Shown: positions 1-8,496 of the stretch, piece by piece
Numbering within the stretch: the stretch's first letter is position 1
Layout of the letters: each line of letters opens with the position of its first letter
DNA from: Ruegeria marisrubri
GTDB lineage: Bacteria; Pseudomonadota; Alphaproteobacteria; Rhodobacterales; Rhodobacteraceae
Reading direction: 5' to 3'
Length of the DNA stretch: 64,000 nucleotides
Assembly: GCF_001507595.1 (NCBI RefSeq)
Contig: NZ_LQBQ01000002.1
Location: 62,001-126,000 of the forward strand
Position numbers and translations under genes: made by a program
The notes under the pieces: generated by a model
What the model saw: the letters and a program-made list of their open reading frames with translations, nothing else
Told to the model about the DNA's origin: nothing
The model's database searches: none

Positions 1-1078
1 CGGCGACGATGGCGTCGGCGACGGTCGACCCCCTGGCCGTGCGCGACGCGTTGATGATCTGGGTGTAGGTGGGGTCGGCCTCGACCTCGACCGCAACCCG
101 GTCCATCGTCTTCACCGCTTCGACCGGATAGCTGCCGGCGGCCGATTCCGCGCTCAGCATGATGGCGTCGGTGCCTTCGTAGATGGCGGTGGCCACGTCC
201 GAAACCTCGGCCCGCGTGGGCATCGGGCTTTCGATCATGCTTTCCAGCATCTGCGTTGCCACGATCACCGGCTTTGCGGCCGCGCGGCACTTGCGCACCA
301 GGCGCTTCTGGATAGGGGGCACCGCCGAAACCGGCAATTCGACACCCAGATCGCCCCGCGCGACCATGATCCCGTCCGAGGCATCGAGGATCTCGTCAAA
401 GGCTTCGACCGCCGCGGGTTTTTCGATCTTCGACAGGATCGCGGCGCGCCCGTCAGCCAGCGCGCGGGCTTCGAACACGTCCTTGGCGCGTTGAACGAAA
501 CTCAGCGCCAGCCAGTCGACCCCAAGTTGGCAAACGAATTCCAGATCGGCGCGATCCTTTTCCGACAGCGCCGCCAAAGGCAGCACCACATCGGGCACGT
601 TCACGCCCTTGCGGTTCGAGATCGTCCCACCGGTCTCCACCCTGCAGTCGGCAAAATCGCGGCCGCAGTGTTCGACCACCAGCCTGATCTTGCCGTCATT
701 GACCAGCAGATGCGCACCCGGCTCCAGCGCCTCGAAAATCTCGGGATGCGGCAGGCAGACCCGGCTGGCGTCGCCATCCGCCTCATCCAGATCAAGCCGG
801 AACGAGGCGCCCTCCGCAAGTTCCTCTTCGCCATTGGCAAAGACACCGACGCGCAGCTTCGGCCCCTGCAGGTCGGCCAGAATGGCGATCGGGCTGTCCA
901 GATCCTTCTCCACCTGCCGGATGATCCGGTGCTTCTCGCGGATCTCGTCATGGCTGCCGTGGCTCATGTTCAGGCGGAACACATCCGCGCCCGCCTCATG
1001 CAGGGCCCGGATCATCTCGTAGCTTTCGGATGCCGGCCCAAGGGTCGCCACGATTTTCACATTTCTCAGGCGTCGCAT
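1..1078 (-). CDS. pyk: Pyruvate kinase, 3' end cut by the window edge
   Basis: Converts phosphoenolpyruvate and ADP to pyruvate and ATP in the cytoplasm, the last step of glycolysis. About 359 codons are visible of a family length near 480, so the C-terminal domain lies outside the window. The N-terminus carries the active-site loop FRLNMSHG (residues 34-41, with Arg35, Asn37 and Ser39), and MVARGDLG sits at about residue 238, followed by the ATQMLESM helix. The ATG at 1078 is preceded by a strong GGAGGT ribosome site nine to ten bases upstream. The gene diverges from the N-formylglutamate amidohydrolase, sharing a 117-base promoter region. Family assignment is secure. Confidence 0.95.
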   Translation of the reverse strand, partial: MRRLRNVKIVATLGPASESYEMIRALHEAGADVFRLNMSHGSHDEIREKHRIIRQVEKDLDSPIAILADLQGPKLRVGVFANGEEELAEGASFRLDLDEADGDASRVCLPHPEIFEALEPGAHLLVNDGKIRLVVEHCGRDFADCRVETGGTISNRKGVNVPDVVLPLAALSEKDRADLEFVCQLGVDWLALSFVQRAKDVFEARALADGRAAILSKIEKPAAVEAFDEILDASDGIMVARGDLGVELPVSAVPPIQKRLVRKCRAAAKPVIVATQMLESMIESPMPTRAEVSDVATAIYEGTDAIMLSAESAAGSYPVEAVKTMDRVAVEVEADPTYTQIINASRTARGSTVADAIVA

Positions 1079-1195
1079 TGGCTCCGCTCACCTCCATCCC
1101 GCCTTGTTATCGCAAACAGTGTTGGCGCCGCTTATCGCCCAATTCCCTTTCCCAAGCAACTGCCCTAAAGGTGCGACAAACAAGATGACAGGCAG

Positions 1196-1933
1196 ATGAC
1201 ATACACTCCGTTTTTCATTCATGGTGAAGATCGGCCCTCGCGCTGGCTGATCACCTGCGACCACGCGACCAACATGGTGCCACCCGAGATCAACGGCGGC
1301 GACCTTGGGCTGCCGCGCGAGGACATGGAGCGCCACATCGCTTACGACGTCGGCGCCTACGAGGTTTCCAAACATCTGGGCGAGTTGATGAACGCACCGG
1401 TGATCGCGGCCAATTTCTCGCGGCTGGTGATCGACCCGAACCGCGGAGAGGACGACCCGACCCTCCTGATGAAGCTTTATGACGGCTCGATCATTCCGGG
1501 CAACCGCCACGCCGACGATGCCGAGCGCGAGCGTCGGCTGAACATGTGCTACCGGCCCTATCACGAGGCCCTCGCGCGCATGGCATCGCTGCCGCACGCA
1601 GTGATCCTTTCCATGCATTCTTTTACAAGGCAACTGCGAGGCCGCGATCCACGCCCCTGGCATATCGGCGTCCTTCACACGGATGACGAACGCCTGTCCC
1701 GCCCGCTCATCGAGCGTCTGCGGGCCGAGGGCGATCTCTGCGTCGGGGTCAACGAACCTTATGGCGGCCACCTGCCCGGTGACTCGATCGACAAGCACTG
1801 CACCGCCCACAACCGCCCGAACGTGCTGATCGAACTCAGAAACGACCTGATCGCCGATCACGCGGGTCAGCGGGCATGGGCCGAACGTCTGGCCCCCATT
1901 CTGGAGCAGGCACTGGCAGACAGCGGCCTCTGA
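1196..1933 (+). CDS. N-formylglutamate amidohydrolase family protein
   Basis: 245 residues, the usual length for the family. It should hydrolyse N-formylglutamate or a related N-acyl amino acid to the free amino acid. CDHATN (residues 21-26), the IDPNRGEDDP segment near residue 80, MHSFT near 139 and IELRND near 213 match the zinc-hydrolase pattern of this family. It is not next to other histidine-degradation genes, so a role in histidine catabolism (HutG) is not shown; the true acyl substrate is open. The start at 1196 has only a weak ribosome site. It is followed after 74 bases by a small membrane protein gene. Confidence 0.85.
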   Translation: MTYTPFFIHGEDRPSRWLITCDHATNMVPPEINGGDLGLPREDMERHIAYDVGAYEVSKHLGELMNAPVIAANFSRLVIDPNRGEDDPTLLMKLYDGSIIPGNRHADDAERERRLNMCYRPYHEALARMASLPHAVILSMHSFTRQLRGRDPRPWHIGVLHTDDERLSRPLIERLRAEGDLCVGVNEPYGGHLPGDSIDKHCTAHNRPNVLIELRNDLIADHAGQRAWAERLAPILEQALADSGL

Positions 1934-2007
1934 AGCGGTGAACCTCTGACCACAGCTTCTTGTGGGACCGTCTCGACGTCCCCACATTCTGTGGAGAGGA
2001 GCCACCA

Positions 2008-2247
2008 ATGACGCAAGAGACGCTGACCGCCTTTTTCGGCTGGATGACCGTTCTGAATCTGGGCTTTCTGACGCTGAGCACCCTCATGATCGTCGCCCTG
2101 CGGGACTGGATGGCCGGCTTTCATGGCCGGATGTTCGACATGGATCCGTCCGAGGTGAGAAAAGCCTATTTCCGCTACCTCGCCCATTACAAGGTTCTGA
2201 CCTTCATCTTCTGCCTGATGCCTTGGCTGGCGCTGAAGTTGGTGTGA
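2008..2247 (+). CDS. Small two-helix membrane protein (DUF6868-like)
   Basis: 79 residues. A hydrophobic helix at about 6-28 and a second at 60-79 flank a short polar loop with a conserved-looking HYKVL stretch. A longer reading from 1960 is possible, but the ATG at 2008 follows GAGAGGAGCC directly and gives a clean membrane protein start. Small proteins of this shape next to DUF1244 genes are common in this group; the family name is from memory and the function is unknown. Confidence 0.7.
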   Translation: MTQETLTAFFGWMTVLNLGFLTLSTLMIVALRDWMAGFHGRMFDMDPSEVRKAYFRYLAHYKVLTFIFCLMPWLALKLV

Positions 2248-2322
2248 CCGGCCGGTTGTCACCCCAATCGTGGCTTGCTACCCCGTTTGCAGGATCCCAA
2301 CTCACCCACCCGGAGCCATGAC

Positions 2323-2637
2323 ATGGACAAGCAAACCGAAATCGAACTTCAGGCCGCCGCCTTCCGCCGCCTTCAGAAACACCTGATGGAAGACCGGACC
2401 GACGTTCAGAACATCGACATGATGAATCTGGCCGGGTTCTGCCGCAATTGCCTGGCGCGCTGGTATCAGGAAGCAGCCAACGAAAGAGGCATCGAGATGG
2501 GCAAGGACGAGGCCCGCGAGATATTCTATGGCATGACCATGGATGAGTGGAAAGCCAACTACCAGACCGAGGCGAGCCCCGAGAAACAAGCCGCTTTCAA
2601 GGTGGCCTTCGAAGAGAACGTGCTCAAGAAAGAATAG
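2323..2637 (+). CDS. DUF1244 protein
   Basis: 104 residues. The motif FCRNCLARWY at about 39-48, with a Cys-x2-Cys pair at residues 40 and 43, and the EIFYGMTMDEWK segment identify the DUF1244 family, a small cytosolic family of proteobacteria with no settled function. The ATG at 2323 is chosen over an upstream frame-open start at 2275 because homologues begin near this point. It follows the small membrane protein by 75 bases and could be cotranscribed with it. Confidence 0.85.
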   Translation: MDKQTEIELQAAAFRRLQKHLMEDRTDVQNIDMMNLAGFCRNCLARWYQEAANERGIEMGKDEAREIFYGMTMDEWKANYQTEASPEKQAAFKVAFEENVLKKE

Positions 2638-2765
2638 GCGCGGGGGCGACATCCGAACCGCCGGACGTTCGCGAATCCGCGCACAGACCCTGTTCGTAAC
2701 GCACGGTTCCGATTTGTTGCCACTGGGCTATCTTCTGTGTCATGCACAACCGCCCCGAGGCCGGC

Positions 2766-3566
2766 ATGACACGGACACTTCCCACCTATTTCATATCGCA
2801 TGGAGGCGGCCCGTGGCCGTGGCTGCCGGCGATGCGGCGTCGCTTCGCCGAACTTGAAACCTCGCTGGCCCGGATGCCGCAGGAAATCGGCCAACGCCCC
2901 TCGGCCGTCCTGATGATCTCGGGGCATTGGGAGGAAAGCGATGCCTATGCTGTCATGTCCTCGGCCCACCCGCCGATGGTCTATGACTATTCCGGCTTTC
3001 CGCCCGAAACCTACCAGATCACCTATCCGGCCCCCGGCGCCCGCGAACTGGCCCAGCGCACGGCCGAACTGATCTCGGCGGCGGGTCTGCCCACACGGCT
3101 GGACCCGGAACGGGGGTTCGACCACGGCACCTTTGCCCCGATGGCGGTCATGTATCCACAGGCGGATGTGCCGACCTACCAGATCTCGCTGCGCAGCCAC
3201 TACGACCCGGCCGAACACCTGGCGCTGGGCCGGGCGCTGGCCCCGCTGCGCGACGAAGGCGTGCTGATCGTGGGATCGGGCCTGAGCTACCACAACCTCC
3301 GGCTCATGGGGCGCGAGGGCGAAGTACCCTCGGCCAGGTTCGATGCATGGCTGAATGAGGCTCTGGCGCTGCAGCCGGCCGAACGCACCAAGGCCCTGAT
3401 CGATTGGGAAAGCGCGCCCTACGCGCGCATCTGCCACGCGCAGGAAGATCACCTGGTGCCGCTCTTCGTGGCGCTGGGGGCCGCCGAAGAGGCCCCCGCC
3501 ACGCGGGTCTATCACGAAACCCAGTTCTTCGGCGCCCTGACCGCGTCGAGCTATCGCTTCGGCTGA
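2766..3566 (+). CDS. DODA-type extradiol aromatic ring-opening dioxygenase
   Basis: 266 residues, LigB superfamily. His12 (SHGGGP), His54 (SGHWEE), His120 (FDHGTF), His176 (SYHN) and His229 are placed as in the 4,5-DOPA dioxygenase/YgiD group, where three of these histidines bind the metal. It should open a catechol-type ring with dioxygen; the natural substrate in bacteria is not known. The ATG at 2766 has GAGG six bases upstream and is preferred to the ATG at 2742. It converges on the dat gene, with only 15 bases between the stops. Confidence 0.82.
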   Translation: MTRTLPTYFISHGGGPWPWLPAMRRRFAELETSLARMPQEIGQRPSAVLMISGHWEESDAYAVMSSAHPPMVYDYSGFPPETYQITYPAPGARELAQRTAELISAAGLPTRLDPERGFDHGTFAPMAVMYPQADVPTYQISLRSHYDPAEHLALGRALAPLRDEGVLIVGSGLSYHNLRLMGREGEVPSARFDAWLNEALALQPAERTKALIDWESAPYARICHAQEDHLVPLFVALGAAEEAPATRVYHETQFFGALTASSYRFG

Positions 3567-3581
3567 CGCGCGGGGCAGCCG

Positions 3582-4442
3582 TCAGATCGCGGTCTTGCGG
3601 CTTTCTTCCAGGTAGATTTCGCGCAGACGCTTCGCGATCGGCCCCGGCGTGCCATCGCCCAGCTTGACGCCGTCGATTTCGACGACCGGCATGACAAAGG
3701 CGCTGGCCGAGGTGGTAAAGGCCTCGTCCGCCTCTTTCGCCTCGTCGATGGTGAACAGGCGCTCTTCGATCTCCATCTGCGCCTCGGCAGCCAGCCGCAG
3801 CACCGCCTTGCGGGTGATCCCGTGCAGGATTTCGTTGGACAGCGGGCGGGTGACGATCTTGCCGTTCTTGACGAAATAGGCGTTGTTCGACGTGCCCTCG
3901 GTCACATAGCCGTCCTCCACCATCCAGGCGTCGTCGCAGCCGGCCGCCTTGGCCATCATCTTGCCCATGGACGGGTAAAGCAGCTGGGTCGTCTTGATGT
4001 CGCGGCGGCCCCAGCGGATGTCCTCGATCGAGATGATTTTGGCGCCTTTCTTCGCAGCGGGGTTGTCGGCCAGACCGGGCTTGTTCTGGGTGAACAGCAC
4101 GAGGGTCGGCTTGACGTCCTCGGGCGGGAACACAAAGTCCCGGTCCCCGTCCGAACCACGGGTCACCTGAAGATAGACCAGCCCCTCTTCGATATTGTTG
4201 CGCTTCACCAACTCGCGGTGGATCTCCAGCAACTCAGACTCGCTGCAGGGCTGCTGCATGTCCAACTCGGTCAGCGACCGCGCCAGCCGCACCGCGTGGC
4301 CGTGAAAATCGATCAGCTTGCCGTCCAGCACGCTGGTCACCTCGTAAACGGCATCCGCCATCAGGAAGCCTCGGTCAAAGATCGAAACCTTGGCCTCGGT
4401 TTCGGGCAGGTATTCGCCATTCACGTAAACGGTGCGGGTCAT
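3582..4442 (-). CDS. dat: D-amino-acid aminotransferase (class IV PLP)
   Basis: 286 residues. Class IV fold with the PLP lysine at residue 150 (RRDIKTTQLL) and the PLP-contacting glutamate at 182 (TEGTSNN). It should transfer amino groups between D-amino acids and 2-oxoacids, typically making or using D-glutamate and D-alanine. The ATG at 4442 is chosen because GGAG lies six bases upstream and the dgcA stop lies twelve bases upstream, so translation is probably coupled. As the third gene of dgcN-dgcA-dat it could feed D-amino acid nitrogen into D-glutamate. A branched-chain aminotransferase is the main alternative, but the sequence is closer to the D-specific group. Confidence 0.82.
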   Translation of the reverse strand: MTRTVYVNGEYLPETEAKVSIFDRGFLMADAVYEVTSVLDGKLIDFHGHAVRLARSLTELDMQQPCSESELLEIHRELVKRNNIEEGLVYLQVTRGSDGDRDFVFPPEDVKPTLVLFTQNKPGLADNPAAKKGAKIISIEDIRWGRRDIKTTQLLYPSMGKMMAKAAGCDDAWMVEDGYVTEGTSNNAYFVKNGKIVTRPLSNEILHGITRKAVLRLAAEAQMEIEERLFTIDEAKEADEAFTTSASAFVMPVVEIDGVKLGDGTPGPIAKRLREIYLEESRKTAI

Positions 4443-4453
4443 GTTCATCTCCA

Positions 4454-5419
4454 TCAGCCCCAGAGCGCCGCCTCGGGCGGGTGCACTCCGGCATCGTCGA
4501 AAATCAGTGGGGTGTCGCGGTCTTCGGCCAACAGAAGCGGCCCGTCAAGGTCCGTCACCAGCGCACCCTGCGCCACCAGTGTCGCAGGCGCCATCGCCAG
4601 CGAGGAGCCGACCATGCAGCCGACCATGATTCCATAGCCTCGCGCCTGCGCCTCGCGGCGCAATTCCAGCGCCTCGGTCAGGCCGCCGGTCTTGTCCAGC
4701 TTGATGTTGATCACATCGTATTTGCCCTTGAGGCCGGGCAGGCTTGCACGGTCATGGCAACTTTCGTCGGCGCAGACGGGCACCGGGCGCTCCATCCCGA
4801 TCAGGGCGTCGTCGTCCCCGGCGGGCAAGGGCTGTTCGACCAATGCAACGCCCAGGCGCACCAGATGCGGCGCCAGATCGGCATAAACCCCGGCCGACCA
4901 GCCCTCGTTGGCATCCACGATTATCCTCGCATCGGGAGCCCCGGCCCGGACCGCCTCGAGGCGCGGCATGTCGTCCGGCGTGCCCAGCTTGATCTTCAAA
5001 AGCGGTCGATGCGCATTCTTCGCCGCCTGCGCCTGCATCGCCTCGGGCGTGTCCAGCGACAGCGTATAGGCGGTGATCTCGGGCTTGGGCGCGGGCAGCC
5101 CGGCCAGTTCCCAGGCGCGCTTGCCCGCCCGCTTGGCCTCGAGATCCCACAGGGCGCAGTCCACCGCATTGCGCGCAGCGCCAGCCGGCAAGAGACCCAT
5201 CAAGGATTCGCGAGTGAACTCGGCGGGCAGACCCGCTATCTCGGCCTCGACCGAGTCCAGCGTCTCGCCGTAGCGGGCATAGGGCACGCACTCACCCCGG
5301 CCCCGATGCTCTCCGTCCGAGACATGAACCGTCAGCACCTTCGCCTCGGTTCGCGACCCGCGCGAGATGGTGAACACCTGCGCCAGACGGAATACGTCAC
5401 GAGTGACTTCTATCTGCAC
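4454..5419 (-). CDS. dgcA: Enolase-superfamily epimerase, N-acetyl-D-glutamate racemase type (DgcA)
   Basis: 321 residues with the mandelate-racemase/dipeptide-epimerase layout: KIKLG at 142-146 (acid-base lysine), metal ligands Asp169 (VDANEGW), Glu195 (VEQPL) and Asp218/Glu219 (CADES), and the second lysine in NIKLDKTGG at 240-243. In marine Proteobacteria a DUF1611 protein plus this epimerase has been described as a D-glutamate pathway: DgcN N-acetylates D-glutamate and DgcA racemises the product. L-Ala-D/L-Glu epimerase is the older annotation. The start is GTG at 5419 with GAAGGAG eight bases upstream, part of the repeat described at 5430. It overlaps the dat leader by a few bases. Confidence 0.82.
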   Translation of the reverse strand: MQIEVTRDVFRLAQVFTISRGSRTEAKVLTVHVSDGEHRGRGECVPYARYGETLDSVEAEIAGLPAEFTRESLMGLLPAGAARNAVDCALWDLEAKRAGKRAWELAGLPAPKPEITAYTLSLDTPEAMQAQAAKNAHRPLLKIKLGTPDDMPRLEAVRAGAPDARIIVDANEGWSAGVYADLAPHLVRLGVALVEQPLPAGDDDALIGMERPVPVCADESCHDRASLPGLKGKYDVINIKLDKTGGLTEALELRREAQARGYGIMVGCMVGSSLAMAPATLVAQGALVTDLDGPLLLAEDRDTPLIFDDAGVHPPEAALWG

Positions 5420-5429
5420 GCGCCCGCTC

Positions 5430-5453
5430 CTTCATCTTTTCCCAAATACTCCC
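5430..5453 (-). repeat. 24-base motif GGGAGTATTT-N3-AAAAGATGAAG, copy 1
   Basis: Read on the minus strand this 24-mer lies between a GC hairpin (5469-5487) and the dgcA start and supplies part of its ribosome site. A second copy at 35126-35149 matches at 19 of 24 positions by eye and also follows GC hairpins. It looks like a dispersed intergenic element of this genome. Confidence 0.55.
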
Positions 5454-5468
5454 GCCGGAGGCGGAACC

Positions 5469-5487
5469 GGCCCGCCACCGGCGGGCC
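5469..5487 (-). repeat. GC hairpin in the dgcN-dgcA spacer
   Basis: Perfect inverted repeat GGCCCGCC-ACC-GGCGGGCC, eight-base arms and a three-base loop, 7 bases after the dgcN stop. There is no T run, so it is not a classical terminator; it may stabilise the upstream mRNA or attenuate dgcA. Confidence 0.6.
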
Positions 5488-5494
5488 GTTTGGA

Positions 5495-6496
5495 TCACAT
5501 CGCGGCCAGCGCGTCCACCAGCTTGCCCGAGCCGAAACGGAACGGATCGGTCGCCGGCAGGCCCATGTCCGCCTCGACCTGCGCCAGATAGGCCTCGGCA
5601 TCGGCCTCGCTCATGTGCTGGGTGTTCACCGACACCCCGACCACCTGGCAGTCGGGGTTCGCCACGCGCGCGATCTGCAGCGCCGTATCCCGCAGCGTTT
5701 CCAGCGACGGCAAGGAATAGGTCGGCAGGCCGCGCATATGCTCGCGGGTCGGCTCGTGGCAGAGGATCAGCGCATCAGGCTGGCCCCCGTGGATCAATGC
5801 CATCGTCACGCCGGAATACGAGACATGAAACAGCGACCCCTGCCCCTCGATCAGATCCCAGTGGTCGTCATCATTGTCGGGCGTCAGCCATTCGATCGAA
5901 CCAGCCATGAAATCGGCGACAACCGCATCCAGCGGCACACCGTCTCCGGTGATCAGGATGCCCGTCTGCCCGGTGGCGCGGAAGGTGCATTTCATGCCAC
6001 GCTCGCGCATCTCCCGGTCCATGGCCAGCGCCGTATACATCTTGCCCACCGAGCAATCCGTGCCAACGGCGAGGCACCGCTTGCCCTTGCGCCTGATGCC
6101 GTTGGCGATCGGATAGTCCACCTCGGGCACCCGCACGTCATGCAGCTTGCGCCCGGTCGCCTCGGCCACGGCAACCAGGTCAGGCTCGTCACGCAGAAGG
6201 TTGTGCAGACCCGAGGCCAGGTCGAAGCCTTCCTCCAGCGCCATCACCAGAACCTTCTTCCACTCCTGGCTGATCACACCACCGCGGTTTGCGACACCGA
6301 TCACCAGCGTCTTGGCACCGGCTTCGCGCGCCTCGACCAGATCCATGTCCTTCAGCCCCAGATCGGCCTTGCAGCCCTCCATGCGGAACTGTCCCACGGC
6401 ATTCTCGGGGCGCCAGTCCTTGATGCCTTGGGCAACCTTCGCCGCCAGTTGGTCGGGCGCATCGCCCAAAAACAGCAGATACGGTGTCTCGATCAT
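5495..6496 (-). CDS. dgcN: DUF1611 P-loop protein, D-glutamate N-acetyltransferase type (DgcN)
   Basis: 333 residues. A P-loop, GTDCSVGKM, lies at 145-153, and the DUF1611 fold with FRATGQTGI and GQGSLFHVSYSG follows. Homologues in marine bacteria and haloarchaea have been reported as D-glutamate N-acetyltransferases acting with DgcA; older annotations only say DUF1611 or NAD-dependent epimerase. The ATG at 6496 is chosen over an upstream open codon at 6511 because GGAG lies nine bases before it. First gene of the dgcN-dgcA-dat operon; 296 bases of upstream space are shared with the divergent mcl1. Confidence 0.82.
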   Translation of the reverse strand: MIETPYLLFLGDAPDQLAAKVAQGIKDWRPENAVGQFRMEGCKADLGLKDMDLVEAREAGAKTLVIGVANRGGVISQEWKKVLVMALEEGFDLASGLHNLLRDEPDLVAVAEATGRKLHDVRVPEVDYPIANGIRRKGKRCLAVGTDCSVGKMYTALAMDREMRERGMKCTFRATGQTGILITGDGVPLDAVVADFMAGSIEWLTPDNDDDHWDLIEGQGSLFHVSYSGVTMALIHGGQPDALILCHEPTREHMRGLPTYSLPSLETLRDTALQIARVANPDCQVVGVSVNTQHMSEADAEAYLAQVEADMGLPATDPFRFGSGKLVDALAAM

Positions 6497-6718
6497 TGCG
6501 GTGCACTCCATTGATTCCGGCCTAAACTATTGAACCGGGCTGACGAGCATCTCGCGTTTTTCCGCGATCCGCAGGCAATCACCGGGAGATTTTTGCGCAC
6601 TGGCAGAAGAATCCGCAAGAAGCTTCGAAGTTTTCAAAATGATTAATATTTCATCACCGATTTCGCCCCCCTTTTCGCTGAATGCTGCAACAGCAATGCT
6701 GCGGACGCACAAAGATGC

Positions 6719-6736
6719 TTGCGCATGGCCGCGCAA
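6719..6736. promoter_or_regulatory. Inverted repeat TTGCGC-N6-GCGCAA upstream of mcl1
   Basis: Six-base perfect arms separated by ATGGCC, 57 bases before the mcl1 start in the region shared with dgcN. The size and spacing fit a dimeric regulator. Regulators of propionate/ethylmalonyl-CoA genes in relatives bind TTTGCAAA-like sites, which this only partly resembles. Function is inferred. Confidence 0.35.
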
Positions 6737-6792
6737 TTTAATACCCCATTCACCAAGAAAATCGCAATTTCCTTACCCGCAAGAGGACCAAC

Positions 6793-7755
6793 ATGAGCTT
6801 CCGTATCCAGCCCGCCGCCCCCGCGCGCCCCAATCGCTGCCAGCTGTTCGGCCCCGGTTCGAACCCAAAGCTGTTTCCCAAGATGGCGGCGTCGGCTGCC
6901 GACGTGATCAATCTCGACCTCGAGGATTCGGTTGCGCCCTCCGACAAGGATCTTGCCCGCGCCAACGTGATCGAGGCGCTCAACACCATCGACTGGGGCA
7001 ACAAGTACATGTCCGTGCGGATCAACGGTCTGGACACGCCCTATTGGTATCGTGACGTGGTGGACCTGCTGGAACAGGCCGGGGACCGTCTGGACCAGAT
7101 CATGATCCCCAAGGTCGGCTGCGCGGCGGATGTCTATGCCGTGGACGCCTTGGTGACGGCTGTCGAGCGCGCCAAGGGGCGAACCAAGCCGATCTCGCTC
7201 GAGGTGATCATCGAATCCGCCGCCGGCATCGCACATGTCGAGGAAATCGCCGCATCGTCGCCCCGCCTGCAGGCCATGAGTCTGGGTGCTGCCGATTTCG
7301 CCGCCTCGATGGGGATGCAAACCACCGGCATCGGCGGGACACAGGAAAACTACTACATGCTGCATGACGGCACCAAGCACTGGTCCGACCCGTGGCACTG
7401 GGCCCAGGCCGCCATCGTCGCCGCCTGCCGCACCCACGGCGTGCTGCCGGTGGATGGGCCGTTCGGCGACTTCTCGGATGACGAGGGTTACATCGCGCAG
7501 GCCAAACGCTCGGCCACGCTTGGCATGGTCGGCAAATGGGCCATCCACCCCAAGCAGATCGCGCTGGCCAATCAGGTCTTCACCCCGTCGGAAGAGGCGG
7601 TGAACGAGGCGCGCGAAATCCTCGCCGCGATGGAACAGGCCAAGGCCAATGGCGAAGGCGCCACCGTCTACAAGGGCCGTCTGGTCGACATCGCGTCGAT
7701 CAAGCAGGCCGAAGTGATCGTGGCGCAGGCCGAGCTGATCGCCGCGAACGGCTGA
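6793..7755 (+). CDS. mcl1: L-malyl-CoA/beta-methylmalyl-CoA lyase
   Basis: 320 residues, CitE-like (beta/alpha)8 barrel. In the ethylmalonyl-CoA pathway Mcl1 cleaves beta-methylmalyl-CoA to glyoxylate and propionyl-CoA and reversibly condenses glyoxylate with acetyl-CoA. The start of the protein has the FGPGSNPKLFPKM loop, the metal-site segment INLDLEDSV at 39-47 (Glu44), the EVIIES strand at about 137-142 and the C-terminal GKWAIHPKQI loop typical of this enzyme. AAGAGG lies six bases before the ATG. A strong terminator follows, so it is probably transcribed alone. Confidence 0.92.
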   Translation: MSFRIQPAAPARPNRCQLFGPGSNPKLFPKMAASAADVINLDLEDSVAPSDKDLARANVIEALNTIDWGNKYMSVRINGLDTPYWYRDVVDLLEQAGDRLDQIMIPKVGCAADVYAVDALVTAVERAKGRTKPISLEVIIESAAGIAHVEEIAASSPRLQAMSLGAADFAASMGMQTTGIGGTQENYYMLHDGTKHWSDPWHWAQAAIVAACRTHGVLPVDGPFGDFSDDEGYIAQAKRSATLGMVGKWAIHPKQIALANQVFTPSEEAVNEAREILAAMEQAKANGEGATVYKGRLVDIASIKQAEVIVAQAELIAANG

Positions 7756-7770
7756 ACCACAGAAAAGGAA

Positions 7771-7796
7771 AACGGGGCCGAACGGCCCCGTTTTTT
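7771..7796 (+). terminator. Rho-independent terminator of mcl1
   Basis: AACGGGGCCG-AACGGCCCCGTT forms a stem of about ten pairs followed by TTTTTT. It lies 15 bases after the mcl1 stop and just before the convergent PA14-like gene. Confidence 0.9.
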
Positions 7797-7812
7797 CCGA
7801 ACTGAAAGCGGC

Positions 7813-8394
7813 TCAGTATCCGAACACGTTGTTCGGCACCCACTGCATCTTGCCGCCCTTCTTGCCCCATTTCATCATCAGGCAAGAGGTGCTGTATTTC
7901 TGGAAATACACGATCTGCAGATCATACCACCCGGCCTTGGGCACCTCGACCTCGACCCGCTGGTTGGCATCGCATGGTTGCCGCTCTTTGAAGTAGCCCA
8001 CCTGCTGGCCGCCGATCCGTGCGTCGATGCCGTCATTTGACCAGGTCTCAAGCTCGTAGATCCCCGGCGCGTCAAAACGGATGTATCCCCGGATGTCGGC
8101 GGCCACGTTGAAGGCCTTGTTGAAGGTCAAAACCGGGTCGCCTTCGTCGGTGTCGCGATAATCGAGCCCGCGCAGCGGCTGACCGGGCTTGGCGCTGCGA
8201 ACCATCTGCTTTGCGGTGTCGATCGACTGGATCTTGGCCGGCGGGTCGCCCGCCCAGGCATATTTCACCGCCAGACCGGCCTTGGGATTGCTCGGCTGCG
8301 GGTTGGCGGGGGTGAGCTTCAGCGGCGCGGCCAGCGCGGCCGCGGCACAAAGAGTGCCGGCCATGGCCAGCAATCCGGTCCAGACGGTCTTCAT
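7813..8394 (-). CDS. Secreted PA14-like domain protein
   Basis: 193 residues with a signal peptide ending near ALA at residue 22. The rest resembles a small PA14-type beta barrel: GYIRFDAPGIYELETWSNDG is the characteristic strand pair in which a ligand-facing DG follows an aromatic. Such domains usually bind sugars or sit in envelope proteins. Two cysteines in the mature part (CDANQ and STSC) could form a disulfide in the periplasm. The start at 8394 has a GGGAGAACAGG ribosome site. Function unknown; it converges on mcl1. Confidence 0.65.
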   Translation of the reverse strand: MKTVWTGLLAMAGTLCAAAALAAPLKLTPANPQPSNPKAGLAVKYAWAGDPPAKIQSIDTAKQMVRSAKPGQPLRGLDYRDTDEGDPVLTFNKAFNVAADIRGYIRFDAPGIYELETWSNDGIDARIGGQQVGYFKERQPCDANQRVEVEVPKAGWYDLQIVYFQKYSTSCLMMKWGKKGGKMQWVPNNVFGY

Positions 8395-8496
8395 CCTGTT
8401 CTCCCTGTCAGAGAGCCGGCACAACCGGCCCGAGCCTGCCCATCACGCGGTCCTTGATTGGAATCTAGGCCGCAACGCCCTGTGGAACAAGGCCCT

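Noticed and set aside
4481..6514. 677-codon frame opposite dgcA and dgcN
   Set aside because: Antisense shadow across two recognisable genes and their spacer, with His/Gln/Arg-rich composition typical of such frames.
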